From the NCBI GenBank assembly GCA_001630475.1, contig KV419404.1, forward strand, positions 292,225 through 356,224: a DNA stretch of 64,000 nucleotides. Reading direction: 5' to 3'. Both the position numbers and the translations under genes were made by a program. Of the stretch, positions 1 to 12,084 are shown in pieces. The notes below the pieces were generated by a model, which was given only the letters and a program-made list of their open reading frames with translations, ran no database searches and had not been told where the DNA came from. How positions within the stretch are numbered: the first letter of the stretch is position 1; every line of letters starts with the position of its first letter. Source of the DNA: Sistotremastrum niveocremeum HHB9708. Lineage: Eukaryota > Basidiomycota > Agaricomycetes > Sistotremastrales > Sistotremastraceae.

Positions 1-701
1 CCGGAGGAGGGCCACCCATAGGAGGCATACCAGGTGGGAAACCTGGAGGAGGACCGCCAAAGCCTGGTGGTGGAGGACCTGGCATTCCCGGAGGACCAAA
101 GGGCATAGGCGGGCGAGGAGGACCTAGAAGATGTCTTAGTCGCATATTATGGGTTATGTTGTAGCGATGGGGAATTTACCTGGCATCATTCCAACGCCAC
201 GACCGGCAGGCATGCCTCGGCCAGGACCAGGAGGCAACTACGCCACAAAGTAATAAGAAAAGAAGAGAAAAGAATCAGCTAGAGGTAATTTGACTGAATT
301 TGGGATTGGAAACTCACAGCACCCTTTTTATCTTCCTCTACGACGGGAGGAGGACCCTCAACGCTGATACTGACGACGATCTCTCCGCGCAAAATAACGA
401 GTCCTAGTGAACGTTTGATCTCTTGTTCTTGTCGAGGTTCCGCCGTGTCTCCAGTTTTCTTCTTTGGCCTTACGCGTCGGAATTCTTCACATTCGGCCAG
501 GACGAGGTTCATATGTTTGTCGTATGCGAGCATTTGACCAATGAGAGCACGACCGTCGTTCAGAGTCACTTTTAATCGCCAGTTGATGAGCGACAGCATC
601 TTGCCGCCTTTGGCTTTTGGAGGAGGCTACAACCAAGTAAAATTCATACATTAGTTTCCTGCACTCTTTTCATAGACGAAAACGTGTTTAGGACTCACCA
701 T
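1..701 (-). CDS. SMB1: Sm core protein SmB (snRNP-associated B), 3' end beyond window
   Basis: Spliceosomal Sm-ring subunit that binds the Sm site of U1, U2, U4 and U5 snRNAs in the nucleus. Visible exons on the minus strand are 701-699, 626-318, 237-180 and 123-<1. The first coding exon is only the ATG, followed directly by a GTGAGT donor; the next exon reads PPPKAKGGKM and then the Sm1 motif (LINWRLKVTLNDGRALIG) and the Sm2 motif (LGLVILRGE). The later exons encode the Gly/Pro/Met/Arg-rich tail (GRGMPAGRGVGMMP, then repeated PPG/MPP blocks) typical of SmB rather than other Sm proteins. The stop lies left of position 1. The start lies 77 bases from the divergent nitronate monooxygenase start. 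Confidence 0.9.
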
Positions 702-778
702 GATTGCGGCTGGGTGGTTTGACGACGACGGCAAGCTCTTGCCAAACAAGCGTCAACATCTTCTTCGCCTTCACTCAA
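702..778. promoter_or_regulatory. 77-base divergent spacer between SmB and nitronate monooxygenase starts
   Basis: The start codons of two divergent genes are separated by only 77 bases, so both 5' UTRs and core promoters must lie here or overlap the neighbouring coding exons. I see no clear TATA box. It contains a GACGACGACGGC run and a pyrimidine-rich stretch just before 779. Confidence 0.5.
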
Positions 779-2160
779 ATGCAAGCTCTGACGACTCGTG
801 TGACGAGGCTGCTCCGTGAGCCTTGAGGCCATCGACGCAGTCTTGAAAAAGCTACATGTGTGACAGGTTGCAAGACTCCAATTATTCTGCCTCCCATGGC
901 AGGAGCTGGAGGCGGTCTATTGGCAGCTCGGGTCTCTCTTGCCGGTGGCTTTGGGTTTATTCCCGCAGGTTCGTCAAAAGAATTATCAAGCTTGTACAGA
1001 AGATGAAGACGTTGGCTTCTTTGAAGGATATGGTTCTATAGACTCTTTCCGGTCCGAACTGAGCTTGGCCAAGTCAACGATTCTCGACGCTCAGGCTGAA
1101 GCCGCTGAACCCTCCGGCGATCCTCCTGGTTTTGGCGTTGGCCTTATGGGGTGGCAACTCGACCATCCAAATGACAATTCGAGCGTTCCTCGTCAGGCTC
1201 TTCGCCATGCTCTCGAGTCGCGCGTCGCGTCCATATGGCTTTCATTCGGTTCTTCACTCGGCGACTGGGTTCGATATATACGATCGCATGACAAGGACGT
1301 CGTGATTACTGTCCTTGTGAACTCCGTCGACGAAGCTATTCAAGCCGCGAACGAATGGAAGGTCGATCTATTGGTTGCACAAGGTGCATATACGTCTCCA
1401 TGCTATTCGTGCCTGTCTTTCCTTCTGGTTTCTCGTGTTTATCATTGTTTTAATGCCTCACATCTCGCAGGCATAGAGTCCGGTGGACATGGAGGCGCTT
1501 ATGCACCTCCGTTACTCTCACTCGTACCTGGGATTCTTACTGCGCTGCCCAACGGTCCGCCGGTATTAGCCGCAGGTGGTCTCGCAACAGGAAGCCACCT
1601 TGCTTCTATGCTCGCATTGGGTGCAGAAGGCGTTGTCTACGGCACCAGATTTTTACTTACCGATGAGAGCTTTTATAACCATGTGCAGAAGCAGGCTCTT
1701 CTAGAGGCGTCATCAACTTCCACTGTTCGCACCAAGATCTTTGATGAGGTGAGATGTTATAAGATCGCCGTCTCGTTATCCTTCTTTGGGCATACTGGAC
1801 ATAACTTCATGATAGGTACGGGGAACCACCAGTTGGCCCGACGGTGTCGATGGACGAGCGTTACGCAATATGACGATCGAGGAAGCTGGTGTCTATTCAC
1901 TTGAAGAACGCAAGGAACGCTTTCAAAATGCCATTCGCCAGAACGATAAAGACAGAATTCTCGTATGGGCCGGTACAGGAGTGGGCCTCATGAAAGCCGT
2001 GAAACCTGCTGCCGTAAGTCGGGAAATTTTGTCGTTTTGTGCTTCTCATGTTTGGTTGGCCAAACGAACATCTCACATTTACTCTTTCTAGGATGTTGTC
2101 CGAGACTTGCAAGAGGAAGCACTGAGCCGCATCCAGGCTGTCGGGACTCACATAACTTAA
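779..2160 (+). CDS. Nitronate monooxygenase (2-nitropropane dioxygenase family), 346 aa
   Basis: FMN-dependent TIM-barrel enzyme expected to oxidise alkyl nitronates to carbonyl compounds and nitrite. Six exons join in frame: 779-815, 867-968, 1027-1383, 1471-1748, 1816-2013, 2092-2160. The N-terminus reads TPIILPPMAGAGGG followed by AGGFGFIPAGYGS, the usual first barrel strand. The FMN-phosphate region is visible as QGIESGGHGG, PVLAAGGLATG and LGAEGVVYGTRFL; the His in SGGHGG is conserved in the family. The C-terminal segment with VWAGTGVGLMKAV is also typical. The 37-base first exon was chosen because the frame before the second exon is closed by a stop, and the 51-base intron restores it. 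It is convergent with pyruvate carboxylase. Confidence 0.9.
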
Positions 2161-2707
2161 GTCTTCTACACTCCGCCGGTGAGAGAATTGGTGTCAGCCA
2201 TAGATCACTGCTTCTTTACTTTGGTCTCTGTTGTCGCACTGTCGATAACCCCTGATTCCACGCTCCTTTACCATGATGTACTGAAGCTGTCTTAACTAAA
2301 CTTTGACTGATCTTCTCGAATTCCGATCTACCCCTCAGCCTGGCTCTCAAATGAAATGTGAGTCAGATAGCGTATCAGCAACAGCAAGACATCTACATAC
2401 TCCCTACGTTTTGTTCCCTGCCCTTCGCTTATTATCATAACCGTGCATGTGGATCTTCGGAAGTAAGCCCTGCGATAACTTCGTTTGAACACGTCGGAAC
2501 GTTATAGTGTGAATTATGCCCTGAATGTTCTCCGCCGCGTCGTGGAACTACTCCGCAACCCCAACGTCGGCGGTGCTCGCTAAATATGTAAGGGCCACAG
2601 GTGGTGCACCCGTCAGGACGCTTCGTGATGGATACTCTCGATTGTTTGATTTGCTTCTATGTACCTTGATATAATTACATTGTAGTTGGATGCACTCCGA
2701 TTCCTCT
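2161..2707. other. Convergent intergenic region
   Basis: This 547-base interval lies between the 3' ends of nitronate monooxygenase and pyruvate carboxylase. I find no supported exon. It should hold both 3' UTRs. Confidence 0.5.
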
Positions 2708-5700
2708 TTAATGTACGATTTCAACCAACAGATCGCCCTGGTTCAATGAATCGCCTTCGTTGACGACAACACGCTTGACGTGCCCTGACACAGGCGCGGA
2801 CACAGCGCTTTCCATCTTCATGGCGCTTTGCACTGGAAACCACATGCAAGATCAGTCGAGCCCTTGAGATGAACAGTGGACATATGATCTTACCGCAGAG
2901 GATATCTCCTTTCTTGACTTCGTGACCTTCCTTCACACGTACCTCCACGACTACACCGGACATGGGCGCACCGACTGAGCCAGGGTCAGACGAGGCTTTC
3001 TCTCTTGATACGGTGTCGACTGCCGCCGAAGCATCTTCCACAGATACGGCGCGCACCTAGGGATGTCTATGTTAGCGTTTCATGGGACGGGTTTCTAGAT
3101 GAAACTGACCTCTCCATTCACTTCGAACCAAACGTCTCGAATACCCTTGCCTTCGATGACAGGACCGACTGCCAGGAGACGAAGAATGAGAGTCTTGCCC
3201 TTCTCGATCTCAATATGCATTTCTTCTCCGATCGCTGGACGACCCAAGAAGAACCGGGTAGGGATAACACTGGATTGCCGGTAAGGACCAAGATCGAGAA
3301 CGAACATATGGCGACATAACATACCTTAGATCTCCGTACTTCTCAACGAAGCCCTGATATTCCTCGAAGACCTACGGCGAAATAAATCTCTTTGGAATAT
3401 TCTCTCTCATAGGATGATAAGAAACCTACCTTAGGATACATTGCAGCCGATGTCACGTCGGCGTCGGTGATGTGTTTACCAAACTTGGCTCTCAGGTCGG
3501 CTTTGAGCTGTTTGAAATCAATGGGAGGAAGCGACGCTCCGGGCCGCCCGTCGATACGAGGTTTGCCTCGAATGACATGGGTCCGCAGAGGCTCCGGGAA
3601 TCCTCCGACGGGTTGACCCAATAGACCTTGGAAGAATTCAACGACTGAGGACGGGAAATCCAGATGATCAGCGCGATCCAAGACATCTTGCTTCGACAGG
3701 GAATTTGAAGTCATCCACTGGGCGAAATCGCCGACAACCTTCGAGGATGGCGTAACTTTGATAATATCGCCACACTGATCGAGAATGTTAAGCGCCGGTT
3801 CGTCAAAGGGATCTTATCATTCAAGACTCACGAGTTGATTTGCTTCAATGTATTTCTTCTTGATCTCTGTTGTGGAGTGTGGAGATCAGGCACGAATGCA
3901 TTGAGTCAACCAGAAAAAGACGAACCAGACCACTGAGTACCGAGACCCAATTGAGAAGCTTGGAACTGCACCCTTGTCAGGAATTGCCGACGAATGTCAA
4001 GATCGAGAACAAACCATCAAATTAGTGTATTGTCCACCTGGCATCTCGTGATCGAAGACACTGGAGTCCGATGCTCGGACATTTGCTTCAAAGCAGCTGT
4101 AAAGGACTCTGACTTGGGTCCAGTACAGATTGAGGGCTTGAATGTCAGCATATCTGATGCCGGTTCCGAGCTTCGTTTGCTCCAACGCCATGCAGACAGC
4201 GCCCATTGATGGTTGAGAAGTCAGACCAGACATGCCTAAGCAAAAATACGGGAATGAGCAGTTATGTTCAAATGTGGAAATGGGTGGAGCTTACTGTCAA
4301 TCGCAACATCTACAACATCAGCGCCAGCTTCTGCTGCAGCCAACATACTAGCGGCGGCGATACCAGCCGTGTCGTGTGAGTGGACATGGATCGGGAGATC
4401 TGGGTACTTGGCTCGGATAGATCCAATAAGCCTGATTGTGTAATTGCGCTAAGTCTATCTTCAAGCTCGAGGGCGATTAACGAAGACTTACAGCTTGGCA
4501 GCTTCAGGTTTGAGAAGTCCAGCCATATCTTTGATACCGAGCACGTGGATGCCTTCCTTAACCAGTTGGTCCACGAAATCCATATAGTACTCAAGGGTAT
4601 ACTTGGTCTTCTTGGGATTGGCGACGTCACCGCTGTAGCATACAACCGCCTCGCAGACACCGCCAGCCTTCTTGGCGGCATCGATGCCGAGTTTCATCTA
4701 AGCGAACAGTTAAAATCCGGGGTACTGACGTATCTGAACGAATGGTCGTACATTCTCTAAGCGGGGGTCAGAATACTATGTCAGGAATGCAATGGTTCTG
4801 GCGTACCGATATAATTGAGGGAGTCAAAAACTCGGAAAATATCGAGGCCTATTCAGGACATGAGAGCAACTCGATGCGATAAGCTAACAATAACAAACCA
4901 TTTTCCACGGCTTTCTTTGAGAAATCGTAGATCGCGTTATCGCTGGGAGAAATCTTAATGCCGCCGCTGGAAAGGATTTCTGGGCTAACTCACGGATAGC
5001 TCGTGTAACCCACGGCATTGGCACCTCGAACAAGTGCTTGGAAAGGAATATTGGGAACAAGCTTCCTCAAGGTTCTCTGCAACAGAGTAAATAAACACGT
5101 GGATGACTAAGCGCGGAGGCCATACCAGACGTTCCCAAGGATCTTCGTAAAGGAATCGCATAGCAACATCGAAAGTGGCTCCGCCCCAGCATTCCAAACT
5201 GTACGCATTGGCCAGGGCATAACTGGTCTGTTTTGCGATGTTTGCCATATCAATGGTACGCAAGCGAGTAGCCAGGAGAGATTGATGAGCATCACGCCAG
5301 GTGGTGTCCATAATCAAAGTGCCAGGATATGCACGAACGGCCTTGGCAAAGGCCTCCGGTCCTTCTTTGACGATGATGTTGCGCCAACCAACCTCACATG
5401 GCACCGAGCAGTCCAAAGGAGGACCATCTGGGTCTTCACGGTTTTCCAAAGTAGGTATAACAATTTCCTCCGTAAGGCCGGGTTCACCCTAAGAAGTGAT
5501 GAGCCTTACGACATATCAAATGGTGGAGCAGAAATCGACTTACAACTTGTCCTTTGATGGAACTGCCGTTGACGGCGAGGTCGCCAAGATATGCGAGCAG
5601 CTTTTGTGCACGATTCTGGCTCTGTACAAGCTTGAACAGATCCGGCGTATCATCGATGAACTACATGCGTTGAGTGGTGTCATATTGATCCGCATGAGAG

Positions 5701-7599
5701 AGAGAGCATACAGTAGTCCATGTCTTTCCACCGATAAAGACATCATGAGTGAGAAGGCGGAATAAGAAAGGTATGTTGGTCTAAGCTTCTAGTGAGCGAT
5801 AAGAAAAGACAGAATGAGAGTACGACATGCCTTGACGCCGCGAATACGGAACTCGACCAAGGCACGGAGCATCTTCCTCCTGGCTACCTCATATGTCGTT
5901 CCTTTCACGGAAACCTTGACCAAAAGACTGTCATAGTGTGGCTAATAGAGACCGCTCAGTGAACATTATTCTGAAAGGACGCTTCCCAATCATGCGACAT
6001 ACCGTAATTTGGGCGCCGGCGAACCCGGAGCTTGCATCAAGACGAACTCCGTTTCCACCAGCGCTGCGATACACTTCAATTTTACCTGTATCGGGCGCGA
6101 AACCCTGAGCCGGATCTTCAGTCGTAATTCTGCACTGGATTGCAAATCCACGCTTCGTGATGGCATCTTGGGTCAAGCCCAATTGTGGGAGAGTTGCACC
6201 GGCCGCAATCTGAATCTGAGCAGCGACAATATCGATCCCGGTAATCTCCTCTGTGGCAAAAGTTTCAACCAATGTCTTTAAGCCTCAAAGAAACGTGCCC
6301 CCTGACCTGTGATAGTGTGCTCGACCTGAATACGGGGATTGATTTCGATGAAGTAATGCCTTCCTAACTGGTCAACCAAGAATTCGGCAGTGCCCGCGTT
6401 TCTGTAGCCAACGCTCTTGGCCAACTTGATCGCGTCGGCGAGGATTTTCTGTCGCAATTCCTCGGGAAGGTGTGTTGCAGGTGCGACCTCAACGACCTTT
6501 TGGTGCCGACGCTGGACGGAACAGTCACGCTCGAACAAATGGACTGTGTTGCCTTGAGCGTCTGCCAGGATCTGAACTTCGATATGACGAGGTCTTTCCA
6601 AGAAGCGCTCAATGAAAACGGTTCCGTCACCAAACGCGGTTTTGGCCTCGGAAACTGCACGCTCGAAGGAGTCTTTGAAGCTTGCTTGGTCACGAACCAC
6701 GCGCATTCCTCTACCACCACCGCCCATAGCGGCCTTGATGATGACTTTGCGGGATCATAACTTAATTCCGGGGAAAGCAGAGCATTCAAGATAACTTACC
6801 AGGGAAACCATATTCTTTCACGAAGCTCGCGCCGTGCTCGTATGAGTCCACGGGTCCGGGAGTTCCCGGAACGACGGGAACACCAACCTTCATCGCTGTG
6901 TCGAGGTTTCGGCCGAAGAAAATTTCACGATTAATTGAGTCACCCACCTAGAGTTCTGGCCTTCGTCTTGTCTCCAAGACTGTCGATGACCTCGGGACTT
7001 GGGCCCACGAACGCAATACCAGCTTGTTCCACTTTCTTCGCAAACGTGGCGTTTTCACTCAGGAAGCCATAACTAGAAGCCAGATTTAGAATTAGGTTGC
7101 ATATACGTAGATATAATGCATACCCGGGGTGAATCATGTCGACACCATGTTCGAGCGCGATGCGGATGATGTCGTCCTGGGCCAGATAAGCGGCGACAGG
7201 CGTCAGACCCTTACCGACTTGATAGGCTTCGTCGGCCTGGGATGATTATCAGCAGACTAGATAACTATCGATCTAACATCGCAACAATACCTTTTGACGA
7301 TGAGCGGACATGCGATCCTCGAAGGAATAGATGGCGACAGTATGCATCGCAAGCTCATGGGAAGTTCTGAACACACGAATCGCGATTTCCTGCAAAATCA
7401 ATTCAGTGAAGGCATTAGATTAGGGGGAGCAAGTTGAACATACGCCTCGATTGGCGACTAGGATCTTGGTCAAGGGACCCCCATGACCAGCGGCCTTTCT
7501 CCTCATCGTCTGGATGGAGTGCACGGGCGTGCCGGGAGCAGATGGGGTGCCCGCGAATGTCCCAGCAAGCCTCGGGGGATGCAGAGATGGTGTAGACAT
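2708..7599 (-). CDS. PYC1: Pyruvate carboxylase, about 1190 aa, many exons
   Basis: Biotin enzyme converting pyruvate, bicarbonate and ATP to oxaloacetate for anaplerosis. All domains follow in order on the minus strand. The biotin carboxylase domain starts with KILVANRG and has the ATP-grasp glycine loop [10 protein letters not shown] (near 6720) and [11 protein letters not shown] (near 6330). The carboxyltransferase has [16 protein letters not shown] (near 5290), then [10 protein letters not shown] and [11 protein letters not shown]. The C-terminal biotinyl domain has the biotin-accepting Lys in AMKME (codon 2816-2818), with the motif completed across an intron. At least fifteen short introns interrupt it. 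The N-terminus (about 45 residues, Ser/Pro/Thr-rich) precedes the conserved start and shows no strong mitochondrial presequence, so cytosolic location is likelier, as in yeast. The start ATG at 7599 is the only Met in frame with exon 1 that precedes the conserved region closely. Confidence 0.95.
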
Positions 7600-8337
7600 G
7601 ATTGAGGGAGCAGGTCGCAGTCGGTGGAGAAGAGATAAGGATGAGTCCGATGATGCAAGCCTGAACTCAGGATCTTGAATTCGGGCGATAGCAGATGCGA
7701 CTCGACGAGTGCAAAGTCCGCTCTCTCCCCGCCCAAAGTGGGTGCTCTCCACTCACACTCCCAGTCTGCTCTCTTGTGCCCGACTAACTACGCGACTGAG
7801 GCTGTGTGTGACTCTCGATTCTGGCTGTATGGAGAAATATTCGACAAGATATACACGGCGTTCTCATGCCCAAGCAATCAAAGAAGACGGACGCTATCTC
7901 TATCGTCTTGGAACGTTCGTCTTCCAGCGCGTCTGCAGCGATCTCTTATAAATCTTCTCGGGCTGGAATGTCCAAACCGTAATTTGGTCCGCTGGGCGTC
8001 CGGGCCAAGCTCTAGACGTCTGTTGAACGATTCTTTGCTGCCTCATTCGCGCTCGGAGCTCTCTGTTCATATGAGAACATTGCTCGCTAAGCTACACATG
8101 ATGTACAGGTACCCGAGGACAGTGACTCACATCTACGTGGGATGATGAGCCTAATAACTAAATACATACGACGACCATACCACACTGCTGGACCATGTGG
8201 TGCATGTCTGGACACCCTGCCACCTCCCAGGATTATTCTTGTCCTTAAGACCGCTGCGGACTGATGTTCGGAAACTCCGAGATAAGATTTGACAGCGAGG
8301 ATGAAGGTCAAAGAACACCCTCCCCATACTGCGAGGC
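7600..8337. other. Intergenic region upstream of pyruvate carboxylase
   Basis: This 738-base interval should contain the pyruvate carboxylase promoter and the 3' UTR of the SET gene. Frames crossing it give no recognisable protein. No repeat or RNA gene was noticed. Confidence 0.5.
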
Positions 8338-9416
8338 CTAATCGCTCCAAGATTCTGTCTCCTCGAGCTCTGCCCGCAGTCGCTCGACCTGTTCACTTTC
8401 CTCGCCCATCGAAACAACAGCAGCGTCGTATGCCTGCTGAAGATACGCTCGAGCATGCTCGTACATCTCCAGCTCGATGCACAGCTGATATGCGTCGAAC
8501 GCGAAGCTCTCGGTGTAGTATTCAAGCCCTTCCCTATCCAACAGATCAAATGCCCCTCGGAGCTATTACGGAATATCCCAATCAGCAATCAAGTCAGCCT
8601 CGAGGCGGATTGTCTTTCGCTCACCATCCTCAGGCCACCGGCAGGATCAGTGAATATGAAGGAATTGGCTCTCGCCCTCTGCCTCAGTTCATTCCGGCGT
8701 CGATTTGATTCATCGAGGGCTCTCCCCTCCCTACAACACATGAGACAGTCACAGCGGAATCCGAAATCCGCTTCGATGACTTTCCACCGTTCTTCTCGTG
8801 TGGCTAGGACTGGCTTTCCGTATGCGATTGTGAGCTCTTCGCCTGAGGCAATATCGCGCAGGGCGTATAGTCGCATTTGCCCTTGTTTGTCGTACCAGAC
8901 ATAATTGACGTTCGGTGAACACGAATGATTGAAGCGAGACGCCTCGGGGAAGATTCCGCATCGACGTGCGTACTTTTTCCGTGACTTGAATGGGACGCAC
9001 GGCAATGCGTTTGTCTGTCAAGAGCAAACTTCGTGAGCCCTTCGTCGCCAAGTTAGTACCACCGCGAATGGCACTTCAGACTGACCTTGAAGATACCCGC
9101 CAGCGTCTTCATCTCTCCTCTAAATGTGTTCGTCAACGCCAAAAATTCCCGCTGCTCCTCTCTCGACAACGAATCCAGCGTGTCTTTGATCTCTTCTGCC
9201 GATGCTGACGCATCCAGCTTGAATAGCGCTTGTTCGGAAAGGATAAGCGTCCCTTTCGGTATTGGTTTCACGGCGACAATTCCAAGGCCTTTTTCGAGCA
9301 TAATCGCCGTGACGTACGACCCGATGCGATCTGCCAAACGATTTATACCATTCCCATGAGAATTTCAAGGGTCCTCCTCGGCACTGGAAAGGAGACTCAC
9401 AAGTCGGCTGAAGCAT
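8338..9416 (-). CDS. SET-domain protein (SMYD/Set5-like, no MYND finger seen)
   Basis: Probable protein lysine methyltransferase. Exon 1 is 9416-9401 (MLQPT), spliced to 9330 by a 70-base intron. The protein opens with the SET N-terminal motif (KGLGIVAVKPIPKGTLIL), continues with a short helical insert, and then has RFNHSCSPNVNY, the NHSC signature that binds AdoMet and the methyl-accepting Lys channel. GEELTIAYGKP follows, then a post-SET cluster of cysteines (FGFRCDCLMCC). The C-terminal exon (EYYTESFAFDAYQLCIELEM) is a helical repeat-like tail ending at 8338. Where SMYD proteins carry a zinc-binding MYND finger inside the split SET domain, only a Cys-poor insert is visible. The substrate cannot be inferred. 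Confidence 0.85.
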
Positions 9417-9997
9417 CTTTGCCTGTTTACTTGTTACGGATTCAAGAGTGTGCTATGCGATGGTCTTGGACTGGCGATAGTGATGGCGATGTCGATGTGG
9501 TAAGTTCGATCCTTGGATTGAGATGTGTTTGCTGGTGTGCGGGTTATGTGTCGAGGCTTCGTCCCCTACCAGCTGTAGACGGTCCCCGTACCACGAGGCA
9601 GCTGGGAAGTTTTCGAAACCCATTGCCCAACGAGGGTCACATTCTTGAGATGGTGATCTATGAATTCAATGCTTTCGGGCGCTCGTAAATGTGGTTAATG
9701 CATGTTTTGTTGTCAGCATGCCATGGTCCGCGTCCGCATTTTTCGTCTCCGGTCAAGTACGTGCATGTTTTAAGACATTAAAATATGACAAAACTATCGT
9801 TTCTTGTCTATGATGTGTGGAAAGCGAACATGACAGCAAGCAGTGTGATAAAATCTTGTCTCTCTATATATAACACCTATCAAGGTAGAAGAGGTAAAAA
9901 ACCAAAGTTCTGAGAGGATCGAGAAACGCCGATACCCCACAAGGGAGGGCCCGGAGCAGGAATAAGGTGAACAAGGGGAAGGCTGAGGATAGTCTTG
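9417..9997. other. Intergenic region upstream of SET gene
   Basis: This 581-base stretch lies between the SET-gene start and the stop of the GDP-mannose transporter, both on the minus strand. It contains an AT-rich tract (CTCTATATATAACACC near 9861-9876). No supported gene was found. Confidence 0.45.
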
Positions 9998-11475
9998 CTA
10001 AGGTCGTCTGGCGTGCAGAGGGATGATACCATCGCCACGTTCTCTAAGGGCATCCTCCTTCTTTTGGTTGTTTTTAGCGATGGCATATACAATGCCCGCA
10101 ATAAAACCCGTGGTGACCGCCGATACAGATCCAACATTTACTGGATCTCCGAAGAAGACCATTCCGGAGGCTGCCACAGGCAACTTGTTCAGGGCTCCTA
10201 CCATGCTGTAAAAGGGACACGGAAAAACATAAGTACTTGGGTAAGACTATATAGAGACATGGAGGACATACCTGTAAGTGGTGCTGCTTGTGGTTCGCAC
10301 GCACCATGCGGTTGTGTAGCTTATTCCAACTGCTGCTGCTCCGGAAAACACGATGGCGAAGAGTAAAACGTTGCGGGTGTCAGGCGGAAAGTTGCGATTG
10401 AGGTTTTCGGCACCCCAGTCTTCAATGAGGAGTGAGAAAACGATGAGGACAGGAATGGAGAGGAGGTTGTTGTAAAACATGGTGTCCCAGTCTTTGAACC
10501 CTGTAAGCTTTATTCGCTTACGCATTGATAAAACCTGTTGTTCCGAATATTAAGAGTGGAACTTGCTCGATCGGTCTGTGACGTACGTATGCGGCCGTTG
10601 TCAAGCAGTTCACCAGCATCCACAAGTATCCAGCACGGGAGGTGAGAGCTGGAGTATCGGGCGGAATGACACCAGTTGCCGACCAGGCAGCGTGTAGGGT
10701 CTCTATGCTTTGGGAAATATCCGACCAGGCAGCAATAATAGACGAAAGAACCTATAGTCGTGATTAATCAACGCGTAGCATACATAAAAAAGGGGGGTAT
10801 ACCATAATGACGAATGACACCAAGGTCAAACTTGTAACACGTCCTCCAAACCAGATTACTTCTCCATAAGCCTTTGATACAGTTCGAGTGAATTTCAGAC
10901 TAAATATGACTGTGAACACTCACGATGAGAATGATAGTCAGATTCTTGAATATAGTATACACAGGGATGCTGAGGAATTGCTGAAAGTGGATTAAGCGGT
11001 GATGAAAAGAAATTGGAGCAGGTTTGACGTACGAGACTTTTCGAACCAGTATAAATGACACCGACGAGCAAACACGATATTGGGAACCATTTTTTAGCAT
11101 CGGCGTTGTCATAATCTCGGAAGCTAATCAAGCCCAGTTTCTTGGAAACCGCGACGCAGATAACACAGACAACCGATTGGATTCCGAGGAGAAGGAAATT
11201 CATGGAGAAACCTCTTCCTGATAAACAGAACTTGTTCACAACTGTCATTAATATCGATGCGCCACAGTATGCCAGGATCGGGAACACTGCAGTAAGACGT
11301 GTAGGAGTGAGCGTCTAGGTTGTCAGAAAGATGATAGGACAGTATACTGACTGGCATTCTGAGGAGGGGCGGTCTCTACTCCAGTGCCTGTGGCAAGAGC
11401 CTTTTTTACTTGGACGATGTCCTGTTCATCATTTGGTACGGACTTGTAGTCGCCGCTGGTGGCATTGTTGGCCAT
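9998..11475 (-). CDS. VRG4: GDP-mannose transporter of the Golgi
   Basis: Multi-spanning nucleotide-sugar antiporter that brings GDP-mannose into the Golgi lumen for mannan, glycoprotein and sphingolipid mannosylation. Exon 1 (start 11475) encodes a hydrophilic cytosolic N-terminus beginning [12 protein letters not shown]. The next exon begins [19 protein letters not shown] with [12 protein letters not shown], a conserved first-helix region. Middle exons give [11 protein letters not shown] and [19 protein letters not shown]. The C-terminal exon carries [25 protein letters not shown] is the known GDP-mannose-binding motif (near 10185-10199). It ends with a Lys/Asn/Gln-rich cytosolic tail. About seven exons are needed. 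Its start faces GRX5 across 609 bases. Confidence 0.93.
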
Positions 11476-12084
11476 GTTCTATTTCTAGCAAGGAATGGCC
11501 AGGTTATGCAGAGCTTATAGACACGGTTCTTCCAGCTCGCGAAAGACAGGGAGATGGATAAGGAGAGATGAAAGAGTGGGAGATGATGGAGGCGGTCGAG
11601 GTTGAGCGAGCAGAAGATGGATTTGACTTTTGGGCGGCGCGAATCTGCTAGCCCGGCTCGGCGTTCGGTTGGGCCTCGACGGTTATCAAATCTTCTTAAA
11701 CTCCGAATTCGCGGTCGCTCTGTGCAACCTTTGATAAGACGGGAAACGTTGAACGAGCGTCGGTGAGTCGTTGACTCTGGAAAAAAACCAGCAGAAATTC
11801 CGGATTCGTTTTCTCGCGGAAAAGTGCGCAATGAGCGGACACGAGGCTAATACCGCGAGTCTAGGCTATTACATATGAAACGTCCCTGACTGCCGAGCAG
11901 TTTGAGGGATGGGAACAAAAGCTTGTTCCTTAGCGATAAAGTAACACTTCTCATTACAAAATGAATTTCTACACTTTGTACATTTTGTTAAGTGACAGAA
12001 GTCTAATCAATTCCCGGATTTCTCCGGCCCAATGACGGAAGTATTCGGGACGATGACCAATACCTTTCTTCACCTAACCTAACC
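11476..12084. promoter_or_regulatory. Divergent promoter region between VRG4 and GRX5
   Basis: This 609-base interval separates two divergent start codons and should carry both promoters and 5' UTRs. The frames in it are not conserved-looking. I see no recognisable operator. Confidence 0.5.
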
